64,000 nucleotides of DNA from Coxiellaceae bacterium (GTDB taxonomy: Bacteria > Pseudomonadota > Gammaproteobacteria > Coxiellales > Coxiellaceae): the NCBI GenBank assembly GCA_029210045.1, contig JARGNX010000001.1, forward strand, positions 110,863 to 174,862, in the 5' to 3' direction. Below the pieces are notes generated by a model, which worked only from the letters and a program-made list of their open reading frames with translations, searched no databases and was not told the DNA's origin. Position numbers and translations under genes: made by a program. Positions 60,967 through 64,000 of this stretch are shown piece by piece (position 1 is the first letter of the stretch; each line of letters opens with the position of its first letter).

Positions 60967-63939
60967 TCACCTCGGCATACGTTTGCTTAAACTTGGTATA
61001 GCCAATATCATTCCTTGGGCTAGTTCGCTAAGTGCCTGATTGCCACTTTGGCTGGCAGCAGCCAAAAATTCACTGGTATCAAACTCTATATCGTGCGTTG
61101 CCAGTAGTACACCAACAATATCCGCATGCCCTTTTTGTACGGCAATGTAAAGTGCTGTGGTGCTGCCATCACTGATCGTTGTATTGACCTTTCTATCGGA
61201 GTGTTTCAACAGTTCAATAACAACATCGGTATGACCATGCTTTGCAGCAAGAAAAAGTGCTGTGGCACCATTGTTAAACGTTATATTGACATTGATATCA
61301 CGATGCTTCAACAGCTCAATAACAACATCGGTATGACCTTTTTCTGCAGCGAACAACAGTGGTGAGGTGCCATTGCTGAGTGCTACATTGACCGTTTCAA
61401 CCTTAGGCAGTAACTCTCTAACAACATCCGCATGCCCATTTTTCGCAGCCAGCAAAAGTGATGTGGTGCCATCGCTAAGTGTTGCATTAACGCTTATGTC
61501 AGTTCTTTGTAATAATTCTCTAACAACATTGGCATGCCCATATTCTGCAGCAACCAAGAGTGGTGTGGAGCCACGGCTAGTTGTTGCATTAACGTTTATG
61601 CCAGTTTTACGCAGTAGCTCTCTAACCACTCCAAAATGCCCCCTATATGCAGCAACAAAAAGTGGTGTTGAGCCATTTGAATAAGATTTATTTACGAGTA
61701 TTCCCTCAGCTGCAAGCAAAGCTTTTACTGCTTCAATATGTCCATTCTGCGCTGCAATATAAAGTGGTGTGCAGCCGTTTGGTTTAGTTTTGTTAACGAG
61801 TGCCCCATCAGCTGCCAGTAAAGCGTTCACTACTTCAATATGTCCATGCTGCGCTGCAATAAAAAGTGCTGTGACATTAAAATTATATGAGACATTTATT
61901 TCTATTGCTGGCATGGCGAGTAAAGCTTTGATTACCTTTATGTGGCCATAGCGCGCCGCAGTGAATTGTGGGGCAGTTTGATCATAGATATCACCTGTCT
62001 CATGTTCATTGCCATGTAGAAATTTACCTTGTTCTGATGGCGGTAATAACTCCCATAGCTTTATCATGGGTCCTGAAAAATTATACGTTACGCAACCTTC
62101 TAAAGCATGCTTGATTTTGGCGTGACGCTCCATTTCCGTGCCTTCAGTGGGGCGATCGACCAGTATTTTTAATGAATCTAATAAATAGCCTGGGTAGCTT
62201 GTTTCTTTTAATATACGATGATGTTCACGCTCGGTGATGTCTTCTTCATCCATACCTAAACGCGTTTCAAAATAGGTGACTAATTGATTTAAAACCGCTT
62301 GCGCGCGCACCGGCCATTCGTCACTTGTATGTGTTAAGGCGTATACTATTAATTGGTTTGCCGTGTATAGCGAAAACTCAATCTCACTACCGATTGCTGT
62401 AAGTGGAAAATATCTATTCATCCAAGCATCATCAATGGTGAACTTGGCCAAATACTCGTCATCATTAAGCTTGCTTGCTTGAGGCTGCCACTGATCAGAA
62501 AATAATATTGCAAAAAAGTTTTCAATGTCTTGTGTTAGTGGATCCTTTTTAAAATCATTAATGATTTTATTTAAGGTGGTTAATGCTGACGCATCCGCGC
62601 TTGAAAGTGCTCCACTAGTTTCATCTGAGGCATAATAGCGAGCTATAAGGGTTTCAACTTGTTCTATTAATTCTGCTGCATCATGACCCATCATATTAAT
62701 TAATACGTTCTTATACTGCTTGAGGAGTCGTGTGATTGCTTCAATTTTAATGAAGTTAACCAGTTGTGGTTCAAGTTCTACTATCGCTTCTTGGGTTGTG
62801 CATTCTGCTATGTGAGTCTTTAGGTTATCCAGGCGTTCTGTGCGGCCAGCGTTAGCATTAGCAGACATATGAAGTACTTCATGCACGGCATGCCAGTACG
62901 TGTTGCTGCCTAATGTTGGTTCGACATACGATAAATGTTTATCAAAATATTGATTTTTTTTCTCAACCATATCGCGGTCATGAGGGCATAAGCCTACGGC
63001 TAGTAAGTCTCGGTCAATCGCTTTATTTTGCTCGTCAGTGTGAAAGTATTCTTTCAGTTCTGCAAGCTCTGAATCTCCTTCTTGCTCATCACTTGCCTCA
63101 TCGAAAGATCCTTTGCTAAACCATTTCAGCATAAAGCCCATGTAATCTTCAAATGATGTATCTTTTTTTAAAGCAAGGAACTCCTCGATATATTTCGCTT
63201 GTAAGCTGGAAAAGTAAGAGGCTACGCTTTCAGGAAAGCGATAGCTCACTTTTGTGTTATCTAAATTAAATTCAACGCTGTCCAATACACCGAGAATACT
63301 ATCACGTTGACCGGTATGACATACATTGCTGAGCATGACACGGCACATTGCATTAAATAATTCGATCACACGACTATTTTTTTCATCTGTCTTATCAAAG
63401 TAACGACCATCTTGATCTAAAGTCAGCGTGGCTATAGCTGCCAAGACGTCCTTTAACGGCATAATTACCTTATGTTTACTACCGGATAATGATGAATAAA
63501 AAACGCCTGAATCGAGGGCCTTATCGGGTATTTCTCTTATCTTTTTACGCCAAAAGGCAATAACCTGTAAACATAATTCGCTCTCAATGAGCCCAGGCAT
63601 GGAAGGCTCACCGGCCCCTGCAGCATCACCAGCAGCGGTTTCAATTTTGTTGGTGGTATTTGTTAGTGATTGTAAATAAGTAAAGAATTGTTCTGTCACT
63701 GCATCAGGATTTAGTACCGGTATACGTGCAACTGCACCACTCGACCCAGCATCGGCACTACTTGCCGCTTTAGAAAACAACCCTAGTCTTGATGGTGTGC
63801 GAGATGAGTCATCTTGCAGTGCAATAGCACCAAATAAATCACCAAATACTTCATATAAAAATTTAGCCACAGCGGCATTACGAGTTGTATTGTGCACACC
63901 ATCAACAGCTATAGCTACTTCTCTATTTTTTACTCTCAT
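60967..63939 (-). CDS. Large ankyrin-repeat protein
   Basis: A 990-aa protein. The first ~640 residues are helical, charged and of unrecognised family (MRVKNREVAIAVDGVHNTTR start). About nine ankyrin repeats follow near residues 655-960, with consensus GxTPLxxAAxxGHxxVVxxLL: for example GCTPLYIAAQNGHIEAVKAL, GSTPLLVAAEYGHANVVREL and GATALFLAAKHGHTDVVIEL. A short C-cap ends LSKRMPR. Ankyrin arrays bind eukaryotic proteins and are frequent in secreted effectors of amoeba- or animal-associated bacteria. A hairpin with TGCATT/AATGCA arms (60932-60945) lies beyond the stop. The 63940-64000 end of the window holds only upstream AT-rich sequence. Confidence 0.92.
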   Translation of the reverse strand: MRVKNREVAIAVDGVHNTTRNAAVAKFLYEVFGDLFGAIALQDDSSRTPSRLGLFSKAASSADAGSSGAVARIPVLNPDAVTEQFFTYLQSLTNTTNKIETAAGDAAGAGEPSMPGLIESELCLQVIAFWRKKIREIPDKALDSGVFYSSLSGSKHKVIMPLKDVLAAIATLTLDQDGRYFDKTDEKNSRVIELFNAMCRVMLSNVCHTGQRDSILGVLDSVEFNLDNTKVSYRFPESVASYFSSLQAKYIEEFLALKKDTSFEDYMGFMLKWFSKGSFDEASDEQEGDSELAELKEYFHTDEQNKAIDRDLLAVGLCPHDRDMVEKKNQYFDKHLSYVEPTLGSNTYWHAVHEVLHMSANANAGRTERLDNLKTHIAECTTQEAIVELEPQLVNFIKIEAITRLLKQYKNVLINMMGHDAAELIEQVETLIARYYASDETSGALSSADASALTTLNKIINDFKKDPLTQDIENFFAILFSDQWQPQASKLNDDEYLAKFTIDDAWMNRYFPLTAIGSEIEFSLYTANQLIVYALTHTSDEWPVRAQAVLNQLVTYFETRLGMDEEDITEREHHRILKETSYPGYLLDSLKILVDRPTEGTEMERHAKIKHALEGCVTYNFSGPMIKLWELLPPSEQGKFLHGNEHETGDIYDQTAPQFTAARYGHIKVIKALLAMPAIEINVSYNFNVTALFIAAQHGHIEVVNALLAADGALVNKTKPNGCTPLYIAAQNGHIEAVKALLAAEGILVNKSYSNGSTPLFVAAYRGHFGVVRELLRKTGINVNATTSRGSTPLLVAAEYGHANVVRELLQRTDISVNATLSDGTTSLLLAAKNGHADVVRELLPKVETVNVALSNGTSPLLFAAEKGHTDVVIELLKHRDINVNITFNNGATALFLAAKHGHTDVVIELLKHSDRKVNTTISDGSTTALYIAVQKGHADIVGVLLATHDIEFDTSEFLAAASQSGNQALSELAQGMILAIPSLSKRMPR

Positions 63940-64000
63940 GCTTAACCCACTTCATATATATAACTAATCAAATACCTCATATATATTACCTAATGTTTGT

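Noticed and set aside
61126..61684. Plus-strand frames opposite the ankyrin repeats
   Set aside because: They arise from the regular codon pattern of the repeats on the other strand and show no homology of their own.

Overview
The window reads as chromosome from a moderately AT-rich gammaproteobacterium, most likely a host-associated or intracellular relative of the Legionellales/Coxiellaceae. The reasons are the pairing of ordinary gammaproteobacterial housekeeping blocks (holC-valS, holD-rimI, lptF-lptG, prfC, purB, folE, ubiC with pabA/pabB) with interspersed large orphan proteins: a 990-residue ankyrin-repeat protein, paralogous orphan proteins with Ser/Thr/Pro-rich tails, and orphan small membrane proteins. 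This placement is inference; there is no rRNA or other taxonomic marker here, and I saw no tRNA, rRNA or CRISPR array.

Layout. 1-5.0 kb: a 20-bp tandem repeat and REP-like hairpin, then lepB with a small partner, rlpA, rlmB, an MFS transporter and a small orphan membrane protein. 5-12 kb: folE, a HIT protein, an EmrAB-type efflux pair, holD-rimI, ubiC, and pabB-pabA; folE and pabAB serve folate while ubiC and pabB both draw on chorismate. 12-19.6 kb: an RND efflux pair, a YheT-like hydrolase, an EamA protein and a GMC oxidoreductase. 19.5-29.8 kb: accessory region with a three-gene orphan operon (two genes are paralogues) behind a good promoter, a fatty acid desaturase, a 455-aa orphan, a class II glutamine amidotransferase, an ~897-aa orphan and a small membrane protein.

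29.8-45 kb: valS-holC, divergent lptF-lptG, a 122-bp inverted-repeat element, a secreted orphan, prfC, a beta-barrel protein, a secreted Ig-like/beta-propeller protein, a Bcr/CflA transporter, a complete Xre-RES toxin-antitoxin pair with an operator-like palindrome, a broken YhcG-type nuclease gene with its own palindrome, and maeA. 45-57 kb: a repeat-rich gap, a TPR protein, a YiiX-like permuted NlpC/P60 protein, purB, a DegT-family aminotransferase, a DAACS symporter, a Lys/Ala-rich protein, then an SDR gene coupled to a HAD-type orphan and three small membrane proteins (two paralogous), and a TauE-like exporter.

57.3-60 kb is the most unusual stretch: an asparagine-synthetase-like protein that lacks the Cys2 glutaminase nucleophile, as lasso-peptide macrolactam cyclases do, sits between very short ORFs that share a 26-bp perfect direct repeat and some of which have double-glycine-like or Cys/Thr-rich features. 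This may be a remnant or atypical peptide natural-product locus. It is bordered on the right by a complete 801-bp IS6-family element that cuts off another gene, followed by the large ankyrin protein.
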